Below, piece after piece: positions 47,027-58,235 of a stretch of DNA of 64,000 bases. The position numbers and the translations under genes are program-made. The notes below the pieces were generated by a model, which was not told the DNA's origin, did not search any database, and saw only the letters and a list, made by a program, of their open reading frames with translations. Every line of letters starts with the position of its first letter. Within the stretch, counting starts at the first letter, position 1. The DNA is from Punctularia strigosozonata HHB-11173 SS5 (Eukaryota > Basidiomycota > Agaricomycetes > Corticiales > Punctulariaceae), in assembly GCF_000264995.1 (NCBI RefSeq), contig NW_006767441.1:452255-516254 (forward strand), written 5' to 3'.

Positions 47027-48976
47027 CTAATGCTGGGACCAATCAATGGTGCTGATGTCAATACCTTCTTGCACCATCTCCCAGAGTGGACTGTAAGTCA
47101 ATGTCAGTCATACCGTACATCGAAATCAGTGATCCCAACGAACCTCATCTCGCGTAGCTTGTTAACGGTTGCGACGATTTTGTTGACGACGTAGTCGACC
47201 TCAGCCTCAGTGGTAAAGCGGCCAAGGCCGAAGCGCAGAGACGAGTGCGCCATGTCTTCCGCGGCTCCCAAGGCACGGAGAACATATGACGGCTCCAGAG
47301 ACGCGGATGTGCACGCACTGCCGGATGACAATGCCACATCCTGCATGTTGACCATTAATCGCCATTATTCCGGGCGAAATTGGCCGATGTACTGACCTTC
47401 AGTGCCATGAGCAAGCTCTCGCCTTCAACGTAGGCAAAGCTAAGGTTGACGCAGCCTGGATATCCCTTAGCGTCTCCATTGCGCACCACGTGCTCTACTT
47501 GTGAGTTGATACTGTTGACCAAGCGTTCTGACAATTCCGATATGCGTGCGTGGTCGCGCTGTATGAGTATAAGCATCAGTCACTGATTGCAAACATCCGG
47601 ACATGACAAATGTTCAGTACCCCTGCACGCAGGGTCCTCGCCAAGCCGGCAACCTCGAAACAAGTTCAAAGTAGTAACCGCCCAGCTCCCGGTGAAAAGA
47701 AAAGGCGCGCAATGTCTCGTCATGAGGAGGGTTGCAGACAGCAAGGACTTACCGCCATCTCTTGTCTTGCAATTTTTGCCGCTGCGCCAATACCCACGAT
47801 CAACGCCGTAGGTAGCGTACCACTCCGTAAGCCACGCTCCTGTCCACCGCCGCTCAAGATAGGCTCCAACCTCACCCTCGGGCGGCGTCGCACATAAGCT
47901 GCTCCAACGCCTTTGGGGCCGTAGATCTTGTGACCGGAGATGCTCATGAGGTCGACGTTCATCTCGTTCACGTCCACCGGTATTTTGCCGACCGCCTGCG
48001 CGGCATCCGTGTGCAGGTACACTCCACGATGCTTCCGCACGATTTGACCAATCTCCTTCATAGGCTGGATGACGCCCGTCTCGTTATTCACGGTCATTAT
48101 GGAGACGAGGGACGTGTCTGGGCGGATCGCAGCATCCAACTCGTTGAGATCAATGACGCCGTTGCGCTGGACAGGAAGATAGGTGACTTCGAAACCCTCT
48201 TCTTGCAGTTTACGACAGGAATCCAATACACATTTGTGTTCCTACAGATCGCGTTAGACCGGTAGATTGTGGGATGTAGATGCGGAGACAAACAGTCTGC
48301 GTCGTGATGATATGCCGCTTTTTCTCTTTATGGAACCTTGCAACACCTTTGATGATCATGTTGTTAGACTCCGTCGCTCCGGATGTGAAGACGATATCTT
48401 TAGGATCCGCGCCAATGATATCCGCAACGTTCTGCGGACAAGTTAAGTCAAGCAAATCCATGGACTTGAGCGATCGACAAGCCTTTCGAGCCTCCTCCAC
48501 ACCCTTTTCAGCCTCCCAACCATAGGCATGTGTCCTACTATGAGGATTCCCGTATTGATCCGTCAAGTAGGGGAGCATCGCGTCGAGCACGCGGGGGTCC
48601 ACAGGGGTAGTAGCCTGATAGATAACATTAAGAAACACAGTAATCACGTTAACCAGCGTTCCTCACTTGCATGTCCAAGTAGATGGGACGAGTTTTATCA
48701 GTTGCCGATCCTTCGCGTTGAGGTAGCTCTAACTTGAACCCGAGCATGTCTAGTGACATGAGCGACCCTGCCACCTATGCAAAAATGACGAGACATACCA
48801 GGACGCGGTGAGAAAAGATTGTCGTCCTGGTAAATGGACGGTACGTCGACAACACTCGCGCGGTCCGCGTTGGAGGGCTGAACGAATGACCGGCGAGCCT
48901 CCTTCGCAGCCGCCCGCCTGGCTGCCGTACGGATACTAGTCCTCCCAAACGTGCTGCGCGATACGCTGGACAACAT
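47027..48976 (-). CDS. NFS1: Mitochondrial cysteine desulfurase Nfs1
   Basis: The start [20 protein letters not shown] is an Arg/Ser-rich mitochondrial presequence, continuing to [14 protein letters not shown]. Then come [90 protein letters not shown] and the PLP-lysine motif [30 protein letters not shown] and the catalytic cysteine loop [20 protein letters not shown] follow. It ends [20 protein letters not shown] and H, the conserved C-terminus that contacts Isu. Nfs1 supplies sulfur for Fe-S cluster assembly and tRNA thiolation. About six exons, complete. Confidence 0.95.
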
Positions 48977-49285
48977 GGCGGCAGATGTAGGGGAACAAGA
49001 AGAGTTATCAGATACCCCTCGCAGCAGCCCAGCCGAAGGCCGAGTGCCGAGTGTCGACGTGAGTGCTTGGTCAAGGCTATCACGTGTTCGGCATGTATTT
49101 GGAGCGTTCGCTCGGAGGTGACTCTTGTTCAGGGGCATTGTGCATTACATTGCGCACATCGCCCCAGTGATACGAAGAGGATATTCACTTGCCCACTCAG
49201 CATGGACCTCAGAGAAGGAAATATACGCTCAAGAAAACACAATCCATTCAAATAGGTATAGTAGATAAAACAACGTCATATATTT
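48977..49285. other. NFS1 promoter and cellobiohydrolase 3' flank
   Basis: About 310 bp between two minus-strand genes. A frame upstream of the NFS1 ATG is open but begins before a plausible presequence, so I consider it 5' UTR. No other feature seen. Confidence 0.4.
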
Positions 49286-50900
49286 TTAGAGGGAAGGGCT
49301 GGCCTTGCTGACCAAGGTCTGGAAGTACTCCTGGAACCATGTGCCAGCCTCAGGCGCAGGCTGGTCGGCGTCCGAGAGCGAACATGTGCTGTCGTAACGC
49401 GGGGAGGAGCTGTTGCTAGTACCATCGCACTCGCCTCCGGGCTTCACCCACACGATTGAGTCGATGTACGAGTTACCTGAGCAAGCAATCGGGTGTCAAG
49501 CTTCGGTTGCATACGTGCTGCAGATGATAACGTACCAGTGTTGGTCGTTGGGCGAGTACCAAAGCCGGCACCCTTGATGTTGCACCAGTCACCCCACTGT
49601 TGGCGGATGTTCTGGACACCAGAGCGGCCCTGGTCGACGATGAATTGCGCGGGGAAGCCCGACGACGCGAGCATGGGCGCGAGAGCGTTGATGTAGTGCG
49701 ACTCGTCGTAATTGGGGTTGCCTTGGGTGATCGGGTCGGGGCTTGCCGCGGTGAGCGCGTTGTAGTTGGCGACATTAGTAGCAAGACCGCGGATGAAAGG
49801 CGAGGATCCGCCAGCCTGGTACATCTGGGTGAACAGGGTGGCCGCGGGGGAGATGTTAGCAGGCCAGCCGAGCCAGCCAGCGTGACCGGCATCTATAAGC
49901 AATGAGACTGTGTCAAGAAACACACGTAGAGAAGCTGTGCTCACCCATGTACTGGTACACGCCGACGCTCGAGAGTTGCTTGAGAGCGTAAGTGACGCAT
50001 GCCTTGTAGGTCGTCTCGGCGTTGGCGCACTTCTGGACGTTCAGGTTGGTGACCAAGTTTGCTAGCGAATCAGGCTCGATGACGGCAACAACGCGGACAT
50101 CAGGGTATTCTTCAAGCGCAGACACGTCAGTATATATTTTTGCATTTCGTAGCAAGCACCCACTCTGAATCTGAGCAACGATCTGGTCCATGTAGTTGAA
50201 GTAGTTGGCCTGGCCGTTGTCGGCGATGCTGAACTCTCCGTTGGATGCCTTGGCAGCGCAGTCGCGGTCGGGCAGGTCGTAAACCACGATTTGCACGAGT
50301 TGCTTTTGGCCAGTGCTCTTCTGGATAGAGTCGGCGTCCGCAAGGTAGGTGCCAAGATCAGGAACCTTGGCGACAGTGTCCAACCAGGTAAAAGTCGGGA
50401 TATTGGCGATACTCGCAGCCTTGGCCTTTAATGTCGAGTCGGTGATGTTGCCTGCAGCAAGGGCGATCTCATTGGCGTAATAAGGGCTGAGGTAGATCTG
50501 TTTATTTTTGTCAAGCAATAGCTGTATCGGGCGTTGACCAACTTACCGTGTAGCCTTCGAAGGGGTTACCAGCCGCTGGGGTCGCGGTAGACGTAGGAGC
50601 GCTGCTCGTGCCGGTAGACGAGGCGGTCGTGGTGGAGTGACTCGAAGAGACGGTCGTGGGCGTGCTGCTGCTGCTGGCGGCCCCAGGCAAGCACTGAGAG
50701 TAGTAGTCGTTGAGTACCGTGCAGGTAGCGCCGGCAACGCAGGTTGTCGAGCCCTTGCAATTCGAATCAAATCAGTAAAGAGGGCCAGCTCAATACAAGG
50801 AGTCGCTTACTGTCCAGCCAATTCCACCGCATTGTCCGTAGAGCTGCGACTGCGCAGTCACCACAGACACGAAAGCAAGGAGTGCGGCGTATTTGAACAT
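49286..50900 (-). CDS. cel6A: Secreted GH6 cellobiohydrolase II with N-terminal CBM1
   Basis: The signal peptide MFKYAALLAFVSVVTAQ is followed by a CBM1 (QLYGQCGGIGWTG, then TTCVAGATCTVLNDYYSQCL, with the binding aromatics Trp, Tyr, Tyr). A Ser/Thr linker (about 40 residues) leads to the GH6 domain. Its motifs are PFEGYTIYLSPYYANEIALA, QIVVYDLPDRDCAAKASNGE (assisting Asp), VRVVAVIEPDSLANLVTNLN (proton-donor Asp), YMDAGHAGWLGWPANISPAA, FIVDQGRSGVQNIRQQWGDW and SIVWVKPGGECDGTSN. It ends TLVSKASPSL. The catalytic domain is full length. The enzyme releases cellobiose from non-reducing ends of cellulose. About seven exons. A TATA box lies about 85 bp upstream and CRE1-type motifs suggest carbon catabolite control. 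It points to a cellulolytic lifestyle. Confidence 0.95.
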
Positions 50901-50982
50901 CTGAGAATCGCCGGGCGAGATAGATGACCAGAGGTTGGGTGGGATCGTGGATCCTATGGATTGCTCTTCGACATCTGCACGG

Positions 50983-50989
50983 TTATATA
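50983..50989 (-). promoter_or_regulatory. TATA box of the cellobiohydrolase gene
   Basis: TATATAA on the minus strand, about 83 bp upstream of the ATG at 50900. Strong TATA boxes are common in highly induced secreted hydrolase genes of basidiomycetes. Confidence 0.6.
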
Positions 50990-50990
50990 C

Positions 50991-50996
50991 CTGGGG
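50991..50996 (+). promoter_or_regulatory. Candidate CRE1/CreA carbon-catabolite site
   Basis: CTGGGG matches the fungal SYGGRG consensus and lies directly upstream of the TATA box. Two further matches (CCGGGG at 51215..51220 and 51350..51355) lie in the same promoter. Six-base motifs occur often by chance, so this is suggestive only. Confidence 0.35.
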
Positions 50997-52048
50997 AGAT
51001 CCGCATCTCCAGTCGTTCAAGCCACAAGTGAGTGCCGAATAATCCGGTTTTGAACCGAACCATCCGGCGGGAACACGTCGGAGTACACGTGCGGAGGTCA
51101 CTGACGACCTGCAAGTCCGGTCATGAGGTCGCGTGGTTCATCCGAGCATGAAGATGCTTTATATTGAGGTTGAAAGAAGCACTGGTGACAGTCGGTTCAT
51201 ATTCGGATGGGTAACCGGGGATAGGCTCGAATTCCTGTCTGAGCGCATCTTCGGCGAGGAATACCATGCAGAGAAAATGCGATAGTTGCCAAGGTAGCTT
51301 CTGTCAATACATTTTCATGTATAAATCCGCTGGCAAGCAGGCCTAAGCACCGGGGCAGCTGTAAATCATCTACGAACTTCAAGCTGAGTGAACTTTGCTA
51401 CTGAGAGCTCCCGAGAGCACGTGTGCCGCGCCGTATTTGCTGACATAAACGGTATCCTTTGGACGCCAAAAAGCGTCCTGCTTCACCAACACTGTGGTCT
51501 ACCTTAGGAAGTCGTCCACTTATTGACATTCGTCGGGAAACACTGTCTATCTTCGGTGCGTCAAGAGGCGGTATTATTCCCTTGTCGTCATGTTTGGTTT
51601 CCAGGTGCCGATGAATGCCACCAGCGTTATTCATGTCAATGAACTCGGAATGACCTCGGTGCGGACTATGTAGTCATGATGTCAGGCACATTCCTGATGT
51701 CCTGATGTACTGATGCCTTGATGTCGAGGATCGCTAGTTGAGGTACTTCTTAGCGCTGAAGCTCCGAAGTCCTTTGCCCCGAGCAACCGAGATTGCATAC
51801 TGAATATGCGTCCGGGAGCGCAAATGGTGTGCAAGACATGTTGCATGAATGAGGCAATATAGGTCGTCTCGAGCGCATTGCAGGTGCAACATTGGAACAC
51901 GACACTGATCCATTGAACCTAGTCATTACATTGAATGAAATATGTGTCGGTATGACACAGATCGACTGAGTGGATAGTGATACTCTCATAGGCTTCCATA
52001 TAGTTCCGAAGGGAGGAATGCCCGCCTTGCTGTCCTGTATCTGCATGA
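50997..52048. other. Long promoter-side intergenic region of the cellobiohydrolase gene
   Basis: About 1 kb without a supported gene, between the cellobiohydrolase promoter and the stop codon of the NECAP gene, both on the minus strand. It is the longest gap in the window after the left edge and the size expected for a tightly regulated promoter. It contains two CCGGGG motifs and the short degenerate repeat at 51693..51725. Confidence 0.4.
51693..51725 (+). repeat. Short degenerate tandem repeat of CTGATG(T)
   Basis: Three CTGATG units followed by a TTGATG variant lie within 33 bp, spaced 7 to 9 bases apart. It is too small and degenerate to call a classical microsatellite. No coding or regulatory role can be assigned. 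Confidence 0.4.
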
Positions 52049-52977
52049 TTACCTCCTCTTCGGCGCACTGGGGGGAGGAGGCAACAACGGGAAAGCTCCT
52101 GTACTAGCGCCTGAGCTGCTGTTCCCGCCGCCGCCCAATCCTCCAAGAAGGTCTGTTCCGCTTGACAAAGAAGCACCTGTCTTCGTGCTGGTCTTCCCTG
52201 GAATGGATATGGAGAATGTCTGACCCTCTTTCAGCGAGTAATCCTTCTTAGGCCCAACAGGGACGTGGGGAGAAGGTTTGTCTTCCGTCGGAGACGGTGG
52301 GTTCATGGACGCTTTCCATCTCCTATACGAGATATCAGCTACATCCTATATCAGAGGACAACTGTTCTTACTTTGTATAGTCTTGGAGAGCAACATCTAT
52401 GTTTGTGCATTAGTTAATCGTTCCGGACAAACGATATGTTCACCGACTGAAATCGAAGCTATCTGAGCGATCAGCAAATCCCATGCCTATGTATGCTTTC
52501 CGGCCGCCATCTTCCACGCGTACGACGAAGTACCGCGATGAGTCCAAGACAGCTTCAATTGGGGGCTTGGCCGGGTCGTACTTCGTCTGCGCAAACACTA
52601 TGAAGATGGACATTAACTTGAAGCACGAGCTTCGTGCCTCTAACGTGCATCACGCACATTCGCCTGCCCATAGTTCCTGATCAGTGTACTGCGAACCTCA
52701 ATAGCGGATGAATACGCACCCGTCGACGGGTCCTCAAACAAGATGGAGACACCGGAAGACTTCTCAATGATCCGCATACGACCCTTCCATAACGGCTGAG
52801 CGAGATCTCCCCAGTCATTTGCGCGATGCCCTTCGTTCGCCTTCAACGGGGGAATCTTGTAGACTGCAGTATGCTGTGCTGTGAGCGCTCCGCGGTATGT
52901 TGTATCCAGGCTCGAGCAGGGTCTTCACCATTGACTTCTCTCCCGATGTAAAGGATAGACTCGACCTCGTCATCCAT
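52049..52977 (-). CDS. NECAP-family adaptin-ear-binding endocytosis protein
   Basis: [16 protein letters not shown] splices to [38 protein letters not shown] and [11 protein letters not shown]. Later exons give [40 protein letters not shown] and ADRSDSFDF, then a short exon leads to the tail [19 protein letters not shown], with [12 protein letters not shown] and a glycine/proline-rich end ([13 protein letters not shown]). The PHear domain (DUF1681) is complete; KEGQTFSI is a conserved motif of the tail. NECAPs bind AP-2 at clathrin-coated pits and tune coat assembly. About 250 residues, six short exons. The splice between STG and FAQ is the least certain. Divergent from CSN8 with 142 bp between ATGs. 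Confidence 0.88.
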
Positions 52978-53119
52978 ACCAAGCTCTTCGTGCAGGGTCC
53001 TGATCTGAGGCAAAGCCGCAGAGCATACGCACGGCACTGCCACGCATATAACCCCGAAGTTGGCGGACCGATCGAGCACCAGGCTCTTGTAAGCGCGTCT
53101 TCATTCAGTACCATTAACA

Positions 53120-54188
53120 ATGAACAACGCAGGCCCGTCCACTCCTCCTCCAACCACAGCGGCAGAAAAAATGGATCAAGAACGCGATGTGCCCGAGCAG
53201 ACGTCTTCAGTCGCTCCCCAAGCCAACCCGGCTCCCCCTGAGCCGCCGGCACAACCTATGAGCAAGGAAGCTCAGGGCGGTGGCGTGTACCGCGCTGGCC
53301 TGAGCGATTTGGCTGATCTAGGAGCAGAAGGGCGTTATTTGGAACTGGCTCAGAGCGCCGAGTTGATCGATCTAAACGTGTGTTCCGATGCAGATGGTCC
53401 CCAGACTCCACGTTTGACGCCTCAACCAGTGTCAAGGCGATCGAAAGCAAGAACGCTTATTTGTCGTCGCTCCCTTGGTCCTTGCATATCTGATTGTGGA
53501 TGACCTGTGAGTACTAGTGCTTTGACCACGATGAGCACACATCCAACACTTCCCGATACAGATCCTCTGCAAGCTACGCAATCGCCCGTCTTCCTAATAA
53601 CCTCACATCCCTTTCGCTCGTCCAAGCGCTGCTCGGTCTGGTTGCATCAGTCACGGACCGTGAATATGCGCAAATTTATAGTCGCGCAGAGCAGTTATAC
53701 ACGCTGGATGTACCGGATGAAATATTTGCCAAACTCTTTAGGCAAATGGTCAGAGCATTCGTTGGTCAGTTACCTGTCGATTCATGTAGACGCATTAATA
53801 ATCAAGCAACGCATAGAGCATTTCCGTCAAAGAACCGCCATTCTTCTTGCGAAAGCATACACCTCGATCCCAGCATCACTTACCTCCAAGTACCTTGGTC
53901 TTCCAACCGAACAGTTGCCTCAAGGTCAGCCAACCTAAAATTGAGACATAGGTATGCTGACGGATCGTTTTGTAGCCTCTGCGGTCCAGAACTGGACGTT
54001 TGATTCTGCTTCCCAAATACTCACCCCTCGAGCCATCTCAAATCCGGCTTCTCCAGGCGCGGTTATAGGAGGTGCGCAGTTAAGATCCTGGAACGCTTTG
54101 TGCGGCACTTATATTGCTAGCACCAGCGCCATCGACTTTGGCGACATTCGACCACATCACGAGCGCTGTGTCGACCATGGAGGCGTAA
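53120..54188 (+). CDS. CSN8: COP9 signalosome subunit 8-like PCI protein
   Basis: Exon 1 starts MNNAGPSTPPPTTAAEKMDQ and includes a Pro-rich leader and LSDLADLGAEGRYLELAQ. Splicing leads to RLFVVAPLVLAYLIVDDL and, after a GTGAGT...ACAG intron, SSASYAIARLPNNLTSLSLV, QALLGLVASVTDREYAQIYS, RAEQLYTLDVPDEIFAKLFR and RTAILLAKAYTSIPASLTSK. These helices belong to the CSN8/PSMD8/eIF3k family. The end is TFDHITSAVSTMEA with TAA at 54186..54188. In the COP9 signalosome this subunit helps the complex that removes NEDD8 from cullins. CSN8 fits best because of the length (about 240 residues) and the leader; an eIF3k or Rpn12 identity is less likely. Confidence 0.75.
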
Positions 54189-54266
54189 CCTCTGCAAACC
54201 CCCTGAAGAGCGCTCTCATTGTTTCGAACGACTACGACCGTCACTGGAGAATATACTGAATGGCTC

Positions 54267-55453
54267 CTACACAGTCCTACACGTCACAGTTTGGCGATTG
54301 GTAGCTGGCCGGGCGTGGATGGTGTTTCGAAAAATTCCGTGAAGATGTCGAAATTGCGCTCCAAGGACATCTCGCTTGAAACCTGCCAAGTGCGCTGAGC
54401 CGCGTGTACGGAGGAATTTGTGACATGTGCTTATGCTCACTCCACTTGGCCCGAATTTTATTACTGAACGATGCCGTCGCCCTTTAGGGCCACCGCGCTC
54501 TTCGTCGCTCTCGTAAGTCATGATTGTCGGGGCTTGGTTATCACGCTTCGGCAAAGCCAACGGATTGAATACCGCACGTCCGAAAGGCCCAGCTGAAAGC
54601 TGGCGGATGGAAGCATGCTGTTGCTCTCGACTCCGATTCTGCGCCGCAAAGATATCTGCGAGTACAGACAAGATGTAGAACTGCGGCGGCATCAAAGCGA
54701 TCTCTTTGCGTCGGAATTGCTCGAGCACCACCGACGGACGTAAGAAACGCGTAGAAAAGACTTCAAGGCCGCCATCCGGCGTCGGCATTCTCTGTTCGTG
54801 AACTCCTTGAGCCGCCGCAGCTGGTCTTGCGCCGTCATCGACCTCCGACAGGAATGTCACGAAAAAATGTGTATGAAAGCGTCTGAACGCAGCCCTTTGA
54901 ATTGAGCATTTTCATTGCATATGATATTAGGCTTCGTGCTTACCTAGGGGCGCTTGCTGGAGTGATCCATTGCGTGAATGGCAGCAACTTGTCTGGGATA
55001 GGGTGCACATTGCACTCGTTGAGAAGCGCGGGGAATGCGATCTTGCCCGTATACAGATCTTTCCGAGCACTATTCAGAGCTGTGTTGTCCAGCGCGGGCT
55101 CGCCGTCCATGCCAAGGAGTAGGCCGGTCTCCTCAAAGGTCTCTCGTATTGCGGTGAGTTCGACCGAAGCATCTTGCGAGGGATCAAAATGGCCTCCTGG
55201 AAACACCTACGATCAGGTGATAACTTAGCGAGCGTAAGACATTCAAGGCGAATTCCATGCGAACATGTACTCCAGGAAAGGACCCCGAGGAAAATGCCCG
55301 TTGGACCAGGAGCACATGGTCTGTCTCGTTGATCACGACGAGGCTGGCTGAAAGCCTGGGCTCAGCAGGACTACGCGCCTTGACTGAAGACATGCTGCGT
55401 GGAGATATGACCCTGGATGTGAGCCGCGACATGTGGGGGGTTAGCCTGAGCAT
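54267..55453 (-). CDS. Nudix hydrolase, NUDT19-like (probable acyl-CoA diphosphatase)
   Basis: Exon 1 reads MLRLTPHMSRLTSRVISPRS, a basic leader that could target mitochondria, then RLSASLVVINETDHVLLVQR and AFSSGSFPG. A GTACAT intron leads to VFPGGHFDPSQDASVELTAI and RETFEETGLLLG, the Nudix box with REx2EExG and the preceding GGHF. The next exons give FPALLNECNVHPIPDKLLPF and TQWITPASAPR, then VSTCHK-containing and TPDGGLEVFSTRFL blocks in the last exon. The long insertion between the box and the C-terminus is the NUDT19/NUDT7-like layout, whose members cleave CoA or acyl-CoA. About 350 residues. Convergent with CSN8 (78 bp between stop codons). Confidence 0.78.
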
Positions 55454-55691
55454 GCAGTCGGCACGTTATGATTCTGAAGCTGCATTGAACTTGAAGCCGC
55501 AGCGCCCTCATGACATTCCCAAGATGGCAATCAAACGTCGGGATGTCGCCGCTGGCATGTCACGTGGCATTAATTCGGCTTGTTCCCTGCTGCAATGGAC
55601 TCCTGCGAGCGTTCCGTAGCCGTGCCAAAGGACGCCCAACGCTGAAGTCTCAAGAGTCCACTGATACCAAGTGCGATCTTACGGGCGGCGC

Positions 55692-58071
55692 ATGGACTTC
55701 TACTGGCTCCGCCTTGAAGGGCTCTATCATGAACATGTCTTTCAGCCAGACACATACGATCCACCTCATCTTCCTGGCGTGTTCAATCGGGGAGACATAG
55801 CTCATATCTCGGGTGGTATTCGTCAGGCCATATGGGAGAAGTAGGCTTGGACTGATCCGCCGCATTCGATTACTGACGTATGCTTTCTCATAGCCTCGAG
55901 CGTCTTGGCCCTCTTACGCCATATGAGCGTGACCTAGCTCGAGACGCTGCTGTCCACTCCGTTGGAAAGTATTGTGTCGTGTTGGAGCATCTTTCAGGCA
56001 ATTCATATCGTGTTGCGTACCTTGCGTCGTTCGGTCGCGCGCAGGACGCCAGCACCATCAATCCTGGCCTCAGATGGTGCATGCTCGCATTTGCGGGCGG
56101 AGAGCCATGGCCACAGGGATTTCCGCCAGTGAGCACTTCACCACGCTGGCCCGTCAATTGCTTTCTCCTTGCTCTGCCTGTCGTGCGGTCCGATCTCGAA
56201 GAACCGTCGCACCTGCGCGGAAGGCCCTGGCTGTACCATCGTCGGGAGCGGGTGCCGGAGGGCGAACTGCGGCGGGTGGAGCAAATGATGATGGACCGAC
56301 AGAAGGTGCGTCATTACTTGCTATCGTTGATCCTCCTTACCGATGAAATCGGACACAGAGACTGCGAAAGCCAGGTGTTGCTCAACAGCTTCGGGATACC
56401 ATCGTGCGGATGAGCCGGAAACGATTATCTATTGATGAGGACGAAGATATGAACGCAGATCTTGAACTAGGCAAAGGCGATACAACTGCTTACCAGGCAT
56501 TTTTAACTACTACGAGCGAGAAAGATGCCGTGAATGATCTCTCCGCGTCTGCCGAAGACATGGACCCTACAGTCTATCAACGAGCCCTTAGACTACCCCC
56601 TAGGTTTCGCCGCCGGCTTCTTCCTGTTTTTCCGCATGCTCCGAGCACGAGTGATCGCAACGAGATCCCCTTAGATGTCTCGGAGTATTCGGACGTCTCG
56701 TATCTCCTGCAAAACGCTTCAAGAAGCGCGTGTCTCTCACACGGCTACTACATCCCTCCTTCCAGCTTCTCCCCTGCTTTCGTGCCTCTTACTTACATAC
56801 CTGGGACTCGAGACTTAGCCAACGCTCCGAGACTAGTGGATGAGAGGCAGGACACCACCAGCTATGTTCCTGAATTCATGACTGAGACCGGGTCCGAGCT
56901 GGTCTTTCGTGGTGTACTCCCTTCGGCCCTGATGAAGCAGTCGCATGTCGCTTCCTCTGCTCGCTCCTTTGGGAAAGCTCGGAATGTCCCCCACCCTAAC
57001 TTCACCCTGGTCGACTACCGCGAACCTGCGAACCCACAACCGAAAAAAGGGCTCAAGCGAATTCTCGCTCAACGTGCTCGTGCGGAGTGGTTAGCCAAGC
57101 GTGCCCATGCACGCAAGGAAGCTGAACTTGCCCGTGCAGAGCGGCTAGCTAAGCGTGCTGACGCGCAAAAGGAAGCCGAAAGGGCAAGAATCGCGGTGGT
57201 GCTGGCCGAGGCCAAAGCTCGAGAAGAAACCGCAAAACACGATCCGGATGTTGACGTCGACATCGAATTGGATGTGAGCTTCGGGACCGATTCACTGGCC
57301 GCAAACCCGGAATACCGACGAGCTCTCGAACGACTTGCGAAAGCTACCTTCAAGGCAGAGACTGCGCGTCTTATGGCTGGGGACACCGGCGAGATTGAAT
57401 CTTCGGAACCCCAATCGATGAAAGTGGCTGTGGATGGACAACTCCATGGACCGAAACCAGAGTTAACGTTCGTACTCGTGGATTACGTTCCGCCGCCCGA
57501 AAGAGAGCACAAATGGTTCTCGAAAGCGCCATCTCCGTCTAGCACGAAGAAGAATAAGATCGAGTCTGACCTGAAAACTGACGTGAAAGCGCCGGTGATA
57601 TGGTCGGCATCTTTCGTTCCTCCATCGTTATCCATCCGCCCATCAATAGCTTCGCCTCGTGCCCCAGGCTTCAGGTTCGGACCCGCGTCGGAAACGGCTT
57701 CCTTCGTCTTATTGCAGTACAAGGGCCCTGATCCTCACCCTCTGAAGCGTTTCTGTCGTAGAGCGCGTAGTAAGCCAGCCACATCTGCCCCAAAACCCAA
57801 GTCGCCCCCGGCGCCTTCCCCACCTAAGAAAAAGAAACCACCCTTGACGTACTACCAGACCGCTAAACAGGCCGCGATCCAAGATATAGAACGTGCAAAG
57901 GTAGATCACGAGCGCGAGCGAAAGAAAGACAAGAAGAACGGAGCTTCACCGACTCAACCACTGTCGGCCAAATCGCGAAAAATTGGACCTACCGGCAGGT
58001 CAAGAATACACACATTGGCGAGACCCTGCCATTCCTGTCTCCATCGATTACCGCGGATCCCATTGATATGA
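55692..58071 (+). CDS. Unrecognised protein with three FVLVDY repeats and a coiled coil
   Basis: Three exons, 55692..55840, 55894..56305 and 56359..58071, all with good splice sites; the second intron (GTGCGT...ACACAG) joins MMMDRQK to RLRKPGVAQQLRDTIVR. The predicted length is 757 residues. The N-terminal 190 residues look like a compact domain (MDFYWLRLEGLYHEHVFQPD, GPLTPYERDLARDAAVHSVG, KYCVVLEHLSGNSYRVAYLA). The rest is low complexity, with a repeated module: FTLVDYREPANPQPKKGLKR, FVLVDYVPPPEREHKWFSKA and FVLLQYKGPDPHPLKRFCRR. After the first copy there is an Ala/Arg/Glu coiled coil of about 19-residue repeats (ARAEWLAKRAHARKEAEL, then ARAERLAKRADAQKEAER). I do not recognise the family. 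The last 20 residues may be read in the wrong frame. Divergent from the Nudix gene. Confidence 0.65.
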
Positions 58072-58235
58072 GCGGCAGTGGTCACATCTCGATCCTCGAG
58101 ACCGCGTCGTGTCCAGACTTAGGAAATCAAGGGTTGCGCATATGGCTCATCACAATCACCAGCTCGATAGCAGCGTAACTATTATCAGGCACCTGGCGGC
58201 GCAGACTCCGGTACTTGGCCGGAATACAAGACAGA

